Assembly (NCBI RefSeq): GCF_001261775.1
Contig: NZ_LN868538.1
Span: forward strand, 248,001-312,000
Length of the DNA stretch: 64,000 nucleotides
Origin: Anaeromassilibacillus senegalensis
GTDB taxonomy: Bacteria > Bacillota > Clostridia > Oscillospirales > Acutalibacteraceae
Direction of reading: 5' to 3'
The notes beneath the pieces are model-generated. The model saw only the letters and a list, made by a program, of their open reading frames with translations. It ran no database searches and was not told the DNA's origin. Numbering within the stretch: position 1 is the first letter of the stretch; each line of letters begins with the position of its first letter. Positions 9,497-18,808 of the stretch are shown piece after piece. The position numbers were made by a program, and so were the translations under genes.

Positions 9497-10865
9497 ACAT
9501 CCCAAGAACCTTATGGAACCTCTGGCAGCTCAAACGAAACGAGAAGATGACGCTCCACCAAATGCATGCGTTTCAGCAGGTCAAGCTCCGTAAAATGCTC
9601 CGCCATGCCTATGCGTATTCAGACTATTACCGTAAGACTTTTGAAAAGGCCGGTATTACGGCGAAAAATCTTGACACTACCCCGCTTTCTCACTTTCCCA
9701 CAATGGATAAATCCGCTTTGCTCAAGCATTTCGACGAACTGGTTACCATGCCAGGCCTTCGGCAGGAGGAGCTGCGCCGGTTTGACGAACAGGAAACCAT
9801 CGGCCGCAAGCCCTTCCTGGGTGAATACCATGTGGTACATTCCTCCGGCAGCACCGGCAAACCGGGATACTTTGTCTACGACGAAAAAGCCTGGAGCAGC
9901 ATGCTTCTGGGCATCCTCCGCGGGGCTCTATGGGGAATGTCCATGCCGCAGATTTTAAAGCTTCTGGCAGGGAAGCCACGTATTCTCTATATCGCCGCCA
10001 CTGACGGACGTTACGGCGGGGCCATGGCAGTCGGCGACGGCATCGACGGCGTGGGGTCAGCCAGCTTTATCTGGATATTCAAACGCCGCTTTCTGAATGG
10101 GTACGCCAGGTTCAGGAGTTCCGCCCCAATATCATCATCGGATATCCTTCCGCGATCAAAATTCTTGCGGAACTTGCGGAAAACGGCGATGTCGCCTTAA
10201 AAATCCTGCGAGTCGTTTCCTGTGGGGAGCCTTTGGGCGCGAGCCTGCGGCGCTATCTGGAGAATACCTTCCACACACAGGTGATCAATTTTTATGGAGC
10301 CAGCGAGTCTCTGGCGTTAGGCGTCGAGGCCGATCCAACGGAGGGAGTTCTGCTGTTTGACGATATGAATGTGATTGAAGTGGAAAACGGTGTGATGTAT
10401 CTCACCTGCCTCTACAACTTCAGTCAACCGCTGATCCGCTACCGGCTGGCTGACCGGCTGACAATAGAAGCGCCGGACGAGCACAGCCGCTGCCCGTTCT
10501 CAAAGGCCGTCGGCCTCCTTGGAAGAAGTGAGGATATCTTCTGGTTTGAAGACGAAGAGGGCAACCGCGAATTCCTGCATCCTCTGGCGATTGAAGACTT
10601 CTGCGTGGAAGGCCTGCTGGATTATCAGTTCCTCCAAACCGGGAATAACGCCTTTGAGATGCGGGCCGAAATCTCTCAATCGGCGTTGGAAGCGATGATC
10701 CGGGAGAAAATAGATCGGCAGATGGATCAGATTTTAAAAGAAAAGGGGCTTTCTTACGTCGAGTTTACGGTTCATTTTGTAGAACAAATTTTCCCGGACC
10801 CCCACACAGGGAAAAAGCGGCTGGTTCTCCAACCATATCGGGAAGAAGCGAGGCGGGCCGGATGA
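9493..10865 (+). pseudogene. Phenylacetate-CoA ligase/CapK-like adenylate-forming enzyme, interrupted by a -1 frameshift
   Basis: AMP-forming acyl-CoA ligase-like protein that would activate a carboxylate. The N-terminal part (9493 to about 10056) includes the ATP-binding loop VHSSGSTGKPGYFVY. The rest (about 10053-10865) continues in the -1 frame with EFRPNIIIGYPSAIKIL, SCGEPLG and the INFYGASESLALG adenylate motif. The change falls at a run of four G near 10053-10056. One extra G restores ...GIDGVGVSQLYLDIQTPL... and a complete 457-codon gene (1373 nt present, 1374 needed). It is therefore a true frameshift mutation, a sequencing error in a homopolymer or, less likely, programmed frameshifting. 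The start overlaps the upstream stop, and the stop overlaps the ATPase start, as ATGA in each case. Confidence 0.8.
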
Positions 10866-11623
10866 AACAAACTTTGATCGAAGGCCGGAATATTTGCAAA
10901 ACCTTTACGGGAAACGGCAGCCATACAACCATTCTTCAATCCATAAACGTGGATATTTATGAAGACGATTTCACTATCATTATGGGCGCGTCCGGGGCGG
11001 GAAAATCCACTTTGCTCTATGCCCTCAGCGGAATGGACCAGATTACCGGCGGCAAGGTGACCTACCGCGGAACAGAAATGACCGGCCTTTCTGAAAACCA
11101 GATGGCCGGGCTCAGGGCTACCGTGTTTGGTTTTGTCTTTCAGCAAACGCAACTGGTGAGCAATCTGACGCTTTTTGAAAATGTGGCGATGGCGGGTTAT
11201 GTGGGAAAAATCGGAACACCGAAAGAGATACGAAAAAAAGCGCAAAACCTGCTCCGGCAAATGGGCGTGGAAAGCGCCAGAGACCGGCTGCCCTCCCATG
11301 TATCCGGCGGGGAAGCGCAGCGAGCGGCCATCGCGCGGGCTATGATCAACAGACCCGGTCTCATTTTTGCTGACGAGCCCACCGGGGCGCTCAACCGCTC
11401 CCATACAGAAGAGGTGTTGGACCTGCTTTCCAACCTCAATGAAAATGGGCAGAGTATCCTGATGGTCACGCACGATTTGCGGGCGGCTATCCGGGGCAAC
11501 CGCCTGCTTTACCTGGAGGACGGCAAACTCCTCGACGAGCTTTCCCTGCCCTCCTACGACGCAGCTTTCGCTAAAGACCGGGAAGCAAAAGTAAGCGGCT
11601 GGCTTTCCTCTTTGGAGTGGTAA
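10862..11623 (+). CDS. ABC transporter ATPase, MacB/LolD-like
   Basis: Cytoplasmic ATPase of a lipoprotein/peptide-type exporter (253 aa). Walker A is GASGAGKS (about residues 41-48), the signature is VSGGEAQRAAIARA, and Walker B with catalytic Glu is LIFADEPTGAL, followed by the H-loop MVTHD. The start overlaps the upstream stop (ATGA), and a TAAGGAGGGG ribosome site for the permease lies at its own stop. It pairs with the FtsX-family permease immediately downstream. The cargo is unknown; coupling to an amidase lipoprotein and an acid-activating enzyme hints at export of a small amphipathic product (inference). Confidence 0.92.
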   Translation: MKQTLIEGRNICKTFTGNGSHTTILQSINVDIYEDDFTIIMGASGAGKSTLLYALSGMDQITGGKVTYRGTEMTGLSENQMAGLRATVFGFVFQQTQLVSNLTLFENVAMAGYVGKIGTPKEIRKKAQNLLRQMGVESARDRLPSHVSGGEAQRAAIARAMINRPGLIFADEPTGALNRSHTEEVLDLLSNLNENGQSILMVTHDLRAAIRGNRLLYLEDGKLLDELSLPSYDAAFAKDREAKVSGWLSSLEW

Positions 11624-11635
11624 GGAGGGGATGAT

Positions 11636-14109
11636 ATGGAACTGCAAGCACTGCTGAAAGCAAATCTGAACCGGCACAAAGGCGGTCTGGCCGGCATCTT
11701 CATTCTGATTTTCATCGTTTCTCTGTCCCTTGCCACCGTACTGACGGTCTGGGCCCGTTCCGGAAGCTATCTCACATCCGAACTGCGCAGAGTCGGTTTT
11801 GGCGATTTAACAGTCTGGGTGTCCGGCGCCGACGACTGGGACGGCTTAGCGGAAGAGATCGCCGGCGTGGACGCGGTGGAACGGGTCGCGTATCAGCGTC
11901 TCCTCTATACAAACTACTCGATCCATGGACAGGAATCAGACAGCGAAGGACAGCTGATCTTTTATGTCCCGCAGGAAAACCGTTACCGTTTCTTTACCGA
12001 CGACCTCTTCGGATACCGAGCGCAGCCGGACAAAGTTGCTCCCGGCGAGGTTTATGTATCCCCCTCTCTGGCTTCAATGTTTGGCGCCCAGATCGGAGAC
12101 GATATCACCTTCCCCATCGCACGGGCAGGGAAAGCCCTTACCCTCACTATTGCGGGCTGGTATGAAGACCCCATTATGGGCAGCTCAATGATTGGCATGA
12201 AAGGATTTCTCATCGGTGAGGCTGGCTGGAACAAGGCCCTGACCCTTCTGGAGAATGCGGGAATCGACGCACTGGCAAGGGAAGGAGCTATGCTCCACAT
12301 CTTTGCGGATCCCCCCGGCCAATCCATCGGAGAACTGAGCGCGCAAATCAACGAACAAACCAGCCTGCCCGGTTACACCGAGTTTGTACACAGTCAAACA
12401 GCCATTGCCGGCTTCATGCTGGTGCTGCAAAACGCCTTCAGCGGATTTCTTCTGGCTTTTGCGTCCGTACTGCTCTTGGCCGCCATGGTGGTGCTTGGGC
12501 ATCATATGCAAAGCGGTATCGAGCAGGATTTTGTCAATATGGGCATTCTCAAAACTGTGGGCTTAACCAGCCAAAAGCTGCGGACCGTCCAACTGACAAC
12601 ATATCTGACGGTCATTTTGCCTGGGATGCTTTTGGGACTGATCGCTGCCATTCCCGCGACCGGACTTGTAAACGCCATGACGCTTACAACAACCGGTATT
12701 TTGATCCCTTCTTCGCTTCCCTTTGGTTTGTGCTTGTCTGCCTTTGCCATTGTGTACCTGTTGCTTATCAGCTTTCTTCTTTATAAGCTGCGAAAGATCA
12801 GCCGCGCGACCCCGATGCGGGCCATTCGGGGAGAAACAGAGGGACGTCCGGTTTCCATTAAAAGACTGCCTTCCATCCATGGCAAAGGGCTGTCCGCCAG
12901 CCTTGCTTTGCGCCAGCTTCTGACTTCCAAGCGGCGGTATGCTGGAGCCTGCCTGGTAGCGGTTCTGTTGGTCTTCTTTGCGTCTTTGGTTGGGCGGATG
13001 GACGCCTGGCTGGGGGCAGACGGCAAAGGGATGATGGACGCATTCAACCCCGCAGACCACGACTTGGGCGTCCAATCCTTTGGAGAACTGACCCGTGAGG
13101 AATTCGAGCAGACCATACAATCCTACTCCGGCATCCGTGATACATATGCGCTGGCTATGCCCAGTGTAACGGTAAACGGTGTGGATTTTACCGCCAATGT
13201 GATTGACCAGCCGGAGCGTTTCCATCTTATAGAGAGCCGTACCTCCGCAGCCGACAGTGAAATCGTCGTCACCGAATTTGTAGCGGCGGATTTCGGTGTG
13301 GGCGTAGGCGATTCCCTCATCGTGGGAGCCGGTTTGGGAAGCGATGTATATACGATTTCCGGCATCTACTCCTGCGCCAACGACATGGGACAGAACATCG
13401 GCATGAGCCGGGACGCATACTTGAAGATCGCTTCGGATTCTCCAAACCTTTGGTGCTGGCACTATTTTCTTTCCGACCCCTCACAGAAACCGGCCATCAT
13501 CGAGACACTGGAAACGGTCTACGGCGGGGACATCCATATACATGAAAATACCTGGCCCGGGTTTTTTTGCCTTGTCTCCGCCATGCGGATGCTTATGATC
13601 TTTCTTTATGGTATGGGTGTGCTGTTTTTTCTTGTCGTAACCGCCATTACCGGAAGTAAAATTTTTTCCGCGGGGGCGAAAATCCTGGCCTGGTTCCTTG
13701 TCTTTTATAAACATAAAGTGGTTAAAAAGAAAGGGGTGTGGTTGGGTTTTTTCCCTGGGTAGAACCCGCCATGACCGGAAGTAAAATTTTAGCCGCGGAG
13801 CAGAAGGATCTGGGCATCTACAAGGCCGTCGGATTTACGTCCAACCGCCTGCGTTTTACCTTTGCGCTTCGCTTGGGGATGACAGCAATGACCGGTGCTG
13901 CTGTCGGCACGCTTCTCGCCGCACTTGTTACAGATCCCCTGGTATCCGCGGTAATGAAGCTGGCTGGGATCAGCAATTTTATATCCGCTCCCGAGATGGG
14001 CACCATTTTGTTCCCCGGCTTGCTCGTCACCCTGCTGTTTTTCTTTTTTGGCTGGTTCGCCTCTAGAAGGATCAAAAGGCAGGACTTAACCATGTTGATG
14101 GCGGAGTAA
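11636..14109 (+). pseudogene. FtsX-family ABC permease broken by a degenerate tandem duplication
   Basis: Permease partner of the upstream ATPase. The first open part (11636-13762, start after AAGGAGGGGATGAT) has an N-terminal membrane helix, an extracellular MacB-type domain, three membrane helices with LGHHMQSGIEQDFVNMGILK, a second external domain and another helix. Around 13660 the text becomes VVTAITGSKIF, then about 35 unrelated residues and a stop. In another frame, from 13771, the protein resumes with MTGSKILAAEQKDLGIYKAVGF and ends normally at 14109. Two imperfect copies of the same DNA (roughly 13595-13690 and 13691-13800) lie side by side, smeared at homopolymers. Without the duplication one protein of about 785 residues results. 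A mis-assembly or poor read join is at least as likely as a real mutation. Confidence 0.75.
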
Positions 14110-14143
14110 TTTATATATACTTATTTACTATATCTAACTATTT

Positions 14144-14161
14144 AACATAAGTATTTGCTAT
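14144..14161 (+). promoter_or_regulatory. Copy 2 of the 18-bp box AACATAAGTATTTGCTAT
   Basis: Identical over 18 bp to 8284-8301, and 89 nt before the cyclophilin-like lipoprotein gene. A weaker related string (ATACTTATTTACTATA) sits about 30 bp upstream at 14117-14132. An ATA-N9-TAT core suggests a LysR-type operator, but no LysR gene lies in the window. Confidence 0.5.
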
Positions 14162-14250
14162 GTATCGCTGTCAGGCATATGATAGGAACAGAAAATCAAC
14201 ACGGTTTTCATCTGAGATGTGCCGGAAACCGGCACAGGAAAGGAACGACT

Positions 14251-14859
14251 ATGAAATACAAGATATTAAAACATGTTTCCCTGCTGCTCACTTTTGTGCT
14301 GTTTACTGCGGCGCTGGCCGGATGCAGCCAGACTCTTCCTTCCGGCAGCGATGCAACGGACCTCTCCTCCCTCCCTGCAAACTCTGCAAGCAGCCAGGAA
14401 GATACCGGCGGCAGTTCTGAGGTGGAGCCGGACGACGCAGAACCGGCGGCCACTGAACTGACCGTCCGCTTTGGCGACGAGGGGGAGCCCTTTGTCATGC
14501 ATCTGTACAACAACGAGACGGCTACCGCCATTGCACGCCACGTGGGAACCGCCGATTGGAGACTGCCCATCTATCACTACGAGGACTATGACAACTGGGA
14601 GGTCATGCAGTATTATGACATTCCCAGCCGGTACGAGATTCCATCGAATCCCGAAAGCGTCACGGAAGCCGCCGCCGGAGCCGTTTATTATTCCGAGCCG
14701 AACCGGATTGTCCTGTTTTACGGCAATGCGGAATTATCCGGCGAATATACACCGGTGGGGTACTTCGATAACACGGAGACATTCCGGAGCGCGGTAGCAA
14801 ATAACCCTGTAGTGGAGGGTTGGAACAATAAAATCATCCAAATCAGCGATGGCGATTGA
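14251..14859 (+). CDS. Cyclophilin-like fold lipoprotein
   Basis: 202-aa predicted lipoprotein. The start at 14251 (AGGAAAGGA upstream) is preferred over an in-frame start at 14155 because it begins a lipoprotein signal, MKYKILKHVSLLLTFVLFTA, with lipobox LAGC and Cys25. After an acidic Ser/Gly linker, residues about 75-200 resemble the bacterial cyclophilin-like domain (PF18050 type): LTVRFGDEGEPFVMHLYNN, then WRLPIYHYEDYDNWEVMQYYDIP and VLFYGNAELSGEYTPVGYF. Such proteins often sit beside flavodoxins, DUF3737 proteins and oxidoreductases under LysR control; the biochemical role is not established. Here it heads a group with a small protein and a DUF3737 protein. Confidence 0.75.
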   Translation: MKYKILKHVSLLLTFVLFTAALAGCSQTLPSGSDATDLSSLPANSASSQEDTGGSSEVEPDDAEPAATELTVRFGDEGEPFVMHLYNNETATAIARHVGTADWRLPIYHYEDYDNWEVMQYYDIPSRYEIPSNPESVTEAAAGAVYYSEPNRIVLFYGNAELSGEYTPVGYFDNTETFRSAVANNPVVEGWNNKIIQISDGD

Positions 14860-14885
14860 TTTTTGACACTGAAAAGAGGCGCAAC

Positions 14886-15125
14886 ATGGAGACCAGCAAA
14901 AACGAAAAATTCATCCTGCAAAATCTGAAGGATGCAGGATGCGATTCCGAAATGATTACAAACTTTATGGCTGATTGGCAGGCAGGTAAAAAAGCACACG
15001 GTCTGAAACGGCTGGCGGCTCACAGGCGAACCCTTCTCGACCAGATACACAGTGAGCAAACCTGCATCGACTGCCTGGATTACCTGATTTATCAAATACA
15101 AAAATCCAAAAATGGTCAGGCATAA
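14886..15125 (+). CDS. Small hypothetical helical protein
   Basis: 79 aa (METSKNEKFILQNLKDAG...). The start at 14886 is chosen over 14856 because AAGAGG lies 8 nt upstream and the 14856 reading would overlap the preceding stop. No signal peptide or membrane segment. It looks wholly alpha-helical, with two cysteines in a QTCIDCLDYL motif near residue 60 and a Lys/Arg-rich middle. Small proteins of this kind accompany DUF3737 and cyclophilin-like genes in Firmicutes; the function is unknown. It lies 26 nt after the lipoprotein stop and 24 nt before the DUF3737 gene, so it is in the same operon. Confidence 0.65.
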   Translation: METSKNEKFILQNLKDAGCDSEMITNFMADWQAGKKAHGLKRLAAHRRTLLDQIHSEQTCIDCLDYLIYQIQKSKNGQA

Positions 15126-15149
15126 AACCATTGGAAAGGGGTACCCGCA

Positions 15150-16001
15150 ATGAAAACCATAACCAACAAAACCTTTGACGAAGAGAGAGCGCTTTACGGC
15201 GCAGACGGCCTGCTTGTAAAGGATTGCACATTTGACGGTCCCGCTGACGGCGAAAGCGCTTTTAAAGAAGGCAGAGCGGTGCAGGTTGACCACTGTTTCT
15301 TTAATCTGCGCTATCCGTTCTGGCACGATACCGACCTTAAAATTGAAAACTCTGAACTGACCGCGCTTTGCCGGGCAGCGCTGTGGTATTCCGACGGAGT
15401 AGAGATCAACAACAGCAAACTCCACGGTATTAAAGCGCTGCGAGAATGCAGCAAGGTAAAACTGTACGGCTGTGACATCGTTTCCCCAGAATTTGGCTGG
15501 TCGGTGCGGGACATTGCAATGGAGGACTGCACCGCCGAAAGCGAATATTTTATGATGCGCTCCGATCATCTGACTTTTAAAAACGTGCGCATGAAGGGGA
15601 AATACTCCTTTCAGTACATCCAGGACGCGGTATTCGATGGCTGCATTTTTGATACAAAGGACGCCTTCTGGCATGCAAAAAATATCACCGTCAAGAACAG
15701 CGTCGTCAAAGGCGAATACCTGGCCTGGTACAGTGAAAATATCACCTTTGTAAACTGCCAGATCATCGGCACTCAGCCGCTGTGCTACTGCCGGAACCTG
15801 AAGTTGATCGACTGCGAGATGGCGGACGCCGATCTGTGTTTTGAACGTTCCGAGGTGGAAGCAACCCTCACCGCACCCATTGTCAGCATTAAAAATCCGC
15901 TTTCCGGCCATATTTACGTTCCGACTGTAGGCGAAATCATCATGGATTGGGACAACGCAAAAGGCAAGGTGATTGTAACAGAGCGGTGCTGCTGCGCTTG
16001 A
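15150..16001 (+). CDS. DUF3737 family right-handed beta-helix protein
   Basis: 283-aa protein with the DUF3737 pattern: short repeating strands such as LLVKDCTFDG, VQVDHCFFNL, LKIENSELTA, VEINNSKLHG, VKLYGCDIVS, LTFKNVRMKG and ITVKNSVVKG. These stack as a right-handed parallel beta-helix, as in pentapeptide-like and polysaccharide lyase folds. There is no signal peptide, so it should be cytoplasmic. The start follows GGAAAGGGG. Its role is unknown; genome contexts commonly link the family with redox genes and LysR regulators. It is the last gene of the 14.2-16.0 kb group. The tail is Cys-rich (ERCCCA). Confidence 0.85.
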   Translation: MKTITNKTFDEERALYGADGLLVKDCTFDGPADGESAFKEGRAVQVDHCFFNLRYPFWHDTDLKIENSELTALCRAALWYSDGVEINNSKLHGIKALRECSKVKLYGCDIVSPEFGWSVRDIAMEDCTAESEYFMMRSDHLTFKNVRMKGKYSFQYIQDAVFDGCIFDTKDAFWHAKNITVKNSVVKGEYLAWYSENITFVNCQIIGTQPLCYCRNLKLIDCEMADADLCFERSEVEATLTAPIVSIKNPLSGHIYVPTVGEIIMDWDNAKGKVIVTERCCCA

Positions 16002-16146
16002 CATCGGCGGTATCCCCCTGGCAAGTATCTTTCCAACGCGCTGTCCGTAAAAACTTCTTCTGTTTTTTATAAGCACAGCTTTTTTGACACTTGCCAGCAT
16101 GCAATCTCTTTCACGAATCAGACAAAACAAAGTTGGGAGGACGCGT

Positions 16147-16755
16147 ATGACAGAGTATCTGCTGCGAGGTATCTTGATCGGCCTGCTGTTTGGACTTCCC
16201 GTAGGTGCGGTGGGTACGTTAACCGTGCAGCGCACCTTCCGCAGTGACATAAAAGCTGGGCTCCTGACAGGGCTTGGCTCCTCTGTTGCCGACTGCGTCT
16301 ACGCCTGTGCGGGCGCTTTTGGAATGACATTCCTTTCCGATTTTCTCCTGAAACATCAAACCGTTATCAATGTCCTTGGCGGCAGCTTCATTCTGTTTAT
16401 GGGAATCCGCCTGCTGTTGCGTAAAAATGAAGCAGACCGTCACGAAGGCGAAGCAATCGGATTTGCAAAGATGTTTTTTTCCTCTTTTGCCGTTGGCATC
16501 ACCAATCCAACGGCGGTCCTCACCTTTCTGTTCGCCTTTTCTTATTTTGGCATTTCCGGCACGGCAGGACTTTTGCAGGGAATTCTGTTGGTGTGCGGCG
16601 TATTTCTTGGGACCTACATCTGGTGGGGCATTCTCACGGCTCTTTCCAACCTGATTAAGAAAAAAACGACGCGTTGGAGCTTCCGCCGCATGGACCTCCT
16701 CTTTGGAAGCGTTCTTTGCTTATTCGCAGCAAACGTGTTTTTGCAGATGGTTTGA
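16147..16755 (+). CDS. LysE/RhtB family exporter
   Basis: 202-aa membrane protein with six predicted helices. The start at 16147 (GGGAGG, 6 nt spacing) gives MTEYLLRGILIGLLFGLPVGAVGTL, the typical first helix of LysE exporters with the conserved P-x-G in LPVGAVG. A later segment FAVGITNPTAVLTFLFAF matches the second conserved N-P motif. The family exports amino acids or similar small solutes by proton exchange; the substrate cannot be read from the sequence. Monocistronic: a terminator hairpin lies at 16793-16810. Confidence 0.88.
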   Translation: MTEYLLRGILIGLLFGLPVGAVGTLTVQRTFRSDIKAGLLTGLGSSVADCVYACAGAFGMTFLSDFLLKHQTVINVLGGSFILFMGIRLLLRKNEADRHEGEAIGFAKMFFSSFAVGITNPTAVLTFLFAFSYFGISGTAGLLQGILLVCGVFLGTYIWWGILTALSNLIKKKTTRWSFRRMDLLFGSVLCLFAANVFLQMV

Positions 16756-16792
16756 TCATCACTGCTGTACATCAAAAAACCAAACCGGCGAG

Positions 16793-16815
16793 GTGCAGAC
16801 CGCGCCGGTTCTTTT
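16793..16815 (+). terminator. Terminator after the LysE-type gene
   Basis: AACCGGCG (16793-16800) pairs with CGCCGGTT (16803-16810); the flanks add little, and a short CTTTTG tail follows. Confidence 0.5.
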
Positions 16816-16924
16816 GCGTCCCGTTTCCTTCTTATGACGCACCGCAAAATATTGGATGTTTTTCCCTGGTGGTATGGTGGGCGGTTTTCCTCCATATGAT
16901 ATAGAAAAGAAACGGGGGGATCCT

Positions 16925-17389
16925 ATGAAAATCAAGTGGAAACCGCTGATTATCAGCCTGTTGATCAGTATGGGCGTCGCCGGTGTCTCCGCGCTCGCTA
17001 CCATGCACAGCATGGAGCTGTACGAGGGGTTGACCAAACCGCCGCTTTCTCCGCCCGGCTGGGTATTCGGCGTCGTTTGGACGATTCTGTTTTTGCTGAT
17101 GGGTATTTCATCCTATCTGATTTACGTTTCGGACTCCAAAAATAAAAGAGCTGCCCTGTGGGTCTACGCGGTACAATTGGCGGTCAATTTCCTCTGGTCG
17201 GTTATCTTCTTTAACCTGCAGCTCTATTGGTTTGCTTTTGTCTGGCTGATTTTGCTTTGGGTCTTGATTTTGGCCATGATCATTCTGTTCTCCAAAATCA
17301 GCAAGCCCGCCGCCTGGCTGCAAGTCCCATATCTGCTCTGGGTTACATTTGCCGGATATCTGACTTTATTTGTCGCCATGCTCAATTGA
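16925..17389 (+). CDS. TspO/MBR family membrane protein
   Basis: 154 aa with five predicted transmembrane helices, the usual size and topology of TspO (translocator/peripheral benzodiazepine receptor family). Diagnostic motifs are LTKPPLSPPGWVFGVVWTILF in the first loop and helix (about residues 35-55) and AVQLAVNFLWSVIFF in helix 4. Family members bind tetrapyrroles and have been linked to stress and porphyrin turnover; the actual role here is unknown. Start follows GGGGGGATCCT. Convergent with purD. Confidence 0.92.
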   Translation: MKIKWKPLIISLLISMGVAGVSALATMHSMELYEGLTKPPLSPPGWVFGVVWTILFLLMGISSYLIYVSDSKNKRAALWVYAVQLAVNFLWSVIFFNLQLYWFAFVWLILLWVLILAMIILFSKISKPAAWLQVPYLLWVTFAGYLTLFVAMLN

Positions 17390-17425
17390 AAAGGCCTTTT
17401 TTGCAATTGACAAAACGCATAAAAA

Positions 17426-17483
17426 CCAGCAGAATCAGAGAGACCCCCTCGCCAAGGCGAGGGGGTCTCTCTGATTCTGCTGG
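17426..17483 (-). terminator. Perfect 28-bp inverted repeat, terminator of the purine operon
   Basis: Bases 17426-17453 are the exact reverse complement of 17456-17483, with a 2-nt loop. On the minus strand the hairpin is followed by TTTTTATG, so it should terminate the purE-to-purD transcript. It is much longer than a normal terminator and resembles the GC-rich hairpin at 32640-32678 in its C-rich/G-rich core. Confidence 0.75.
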
Positions 17484-17526
17484 TCTCTCGTGCAAACCGC
17501 ACGTGATCCAGGCCCGTTGATTCTTA

Positions 17527-18789
17527 TCAGTATTTGCCGATGTCCCTGCGGTAGTGCGCACCGTCAAAGTGGATCTTCTCCACCGCCGCATAGGCCTTTT
17601 GCAGTGCTTCTTCCAGCGTCGCGCCGGTCGCGGTAACACCCAGCACACGGCCGCCGCTGGTATAGAATTTGCCGTTTTCCAGTTTGGTTCCCGCATGATA
17701 GACCGTCGCGCCGTCCACCTGGCCGTTCTCGTCCAGGCCGGTAATTTCCAACCCCTTCGGATAGGAACCGGGATAGCCACCGGACGCCATCACCACACAG
17801 GCCGCCGCGCCATCGTTCCACTCAATCGGCTGCTTATCCAGACGTTCTTCACGGACCGCCAGCAGGATGTCCACCAGGTCGGTCTTGAGGCGCGGCAGGA
17901 CGACCTGCGCCTCCGGGTCGCCAAAGCGGGCGTTGTACTCGATCACCTTAGGGCCGTTCGGCGTCAGCATCAGGCCAAAATACAAGCAGCCCTTGAAGGG
18001 GCGGCCTTCCTGCTGCAAAGCACGGATTGTCGGCAGGAAAATCGTATCCATGCAGGTCTGTGCCAGCGCATCGGTGTAGAACGGGTTTGGGCTGATGGTT
18101 CCCATACCGCCCGTGTTCAGGCCCTTGTCTCCATCCAGTGCACGCTTGTGGTCCTTGCTGGAAACCATCGGCTTAACGCATTTGCCGTCCGTGAACGCCA
18201 GCACGGAAACCTCCGGGCCGGTGAGGAATTCCTCAATGACCACCTGGTTGCCGGACGCGCCGAACGCCTTGTCCTCCATGATCTTCTTGACCGCGTCCTT
18301 TGCCTCCTGCAAGTCTGCGGCAATGATCACGCCCTTGCCGAGCGCGAGTCCGTCCGCCTTAACGACAATGGGGAACCGGTTGTTTTTTTCTATATAAGCC
18401 ACCGCATCCTGCGGGTTACCAAACACCTCATAGCCTGCGGTGGGGATGTTGTATTTTTTCATCAGGTCCTTGGAGAATACCTTGCTGCTTTCAATTTCCG
18501 CCGCAAGCGCGTTCGGGCCAAAAGCGGGAATGCCCGCAGCCTCCAAACGGTCCACCATGCCAGCCGCAAGCGGGTCGTCCGGCGCGACAAACACCAGATC
18601 GATCTGGTGTTCCTTTGCAAAGGCTACCGCGCCATCCAGGTCCATCGCGGAAATTGCAACACATTCCGCATCCTTCGCAATGCCGCCGTTGCCCGGCGCA
18701 CAGTAAAGCTTTTCCACCTTGGGGCTTTCTTTCAGCTTGCGGACAATGGTATGCTCACGTCCGCCGCCGCCGATTACCAGTATTTTCAC
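17527..18789 (-). CDS. purD: Phosphoribosylamine-glycine ligase (GAR synthetase)
   Basis: 420-aa cytoplasmic enzyme that joins glycine to 5-phosphoribosylamine using ATP, the second step of de novo purine synthesis. It starts MKILVIGGGGREHTIV, the PurD N-domain signature. The ATP-grasp domain follows with KADGLALGKGV (residues about 143-153), GASGNQVVIEEFL, and the metal-binding EYNARFGDPEAQV near residue 285. Length is normal. Last gene of the purE-M-N-O-H'-D operon, 19 nt after the transformylase gene. Confidence 0.97.
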   Translation of the reverse strand: MKILVIGGGGREHTIVRKLKESPKVEKLYCAPGNGGIAKDAECVAISAMDLDGAVAFAKEHQIDLVFVAPDDPLAAGMVDRLEAAGIPAFGPNALAAEIESSKVFSKDLMKKYNIPTAGYEVFGNPQDAVAYIEKNNRFPIVVKADGLALGKGVIIAADLQEAKDAVKKIMEDKAFGASGNQVVIEEFLTGPEVSVLAFTDGKCVKPMVSSKDHKRALDGDKGLNTGGMGTISPNPFYTDALAQTCMDTIFLPTIRALQQEGRPFKGCLYFGLMLTPNGPKVIEYNARFGDPEAQVVLPRLKTDLVDILLAVREERLDKQPIEWNDGAAACVVMASGGYPGSYPKGLEITGLDENGQVDGATVYHAGTKLENGKFYTSGGRVLGVTATGATLEEALQKAYAAVEKIHFDGAHYRRDIGKY

Positions 18790-18808
18790 TCTTATGCCCT
18801 CCCGCCGA

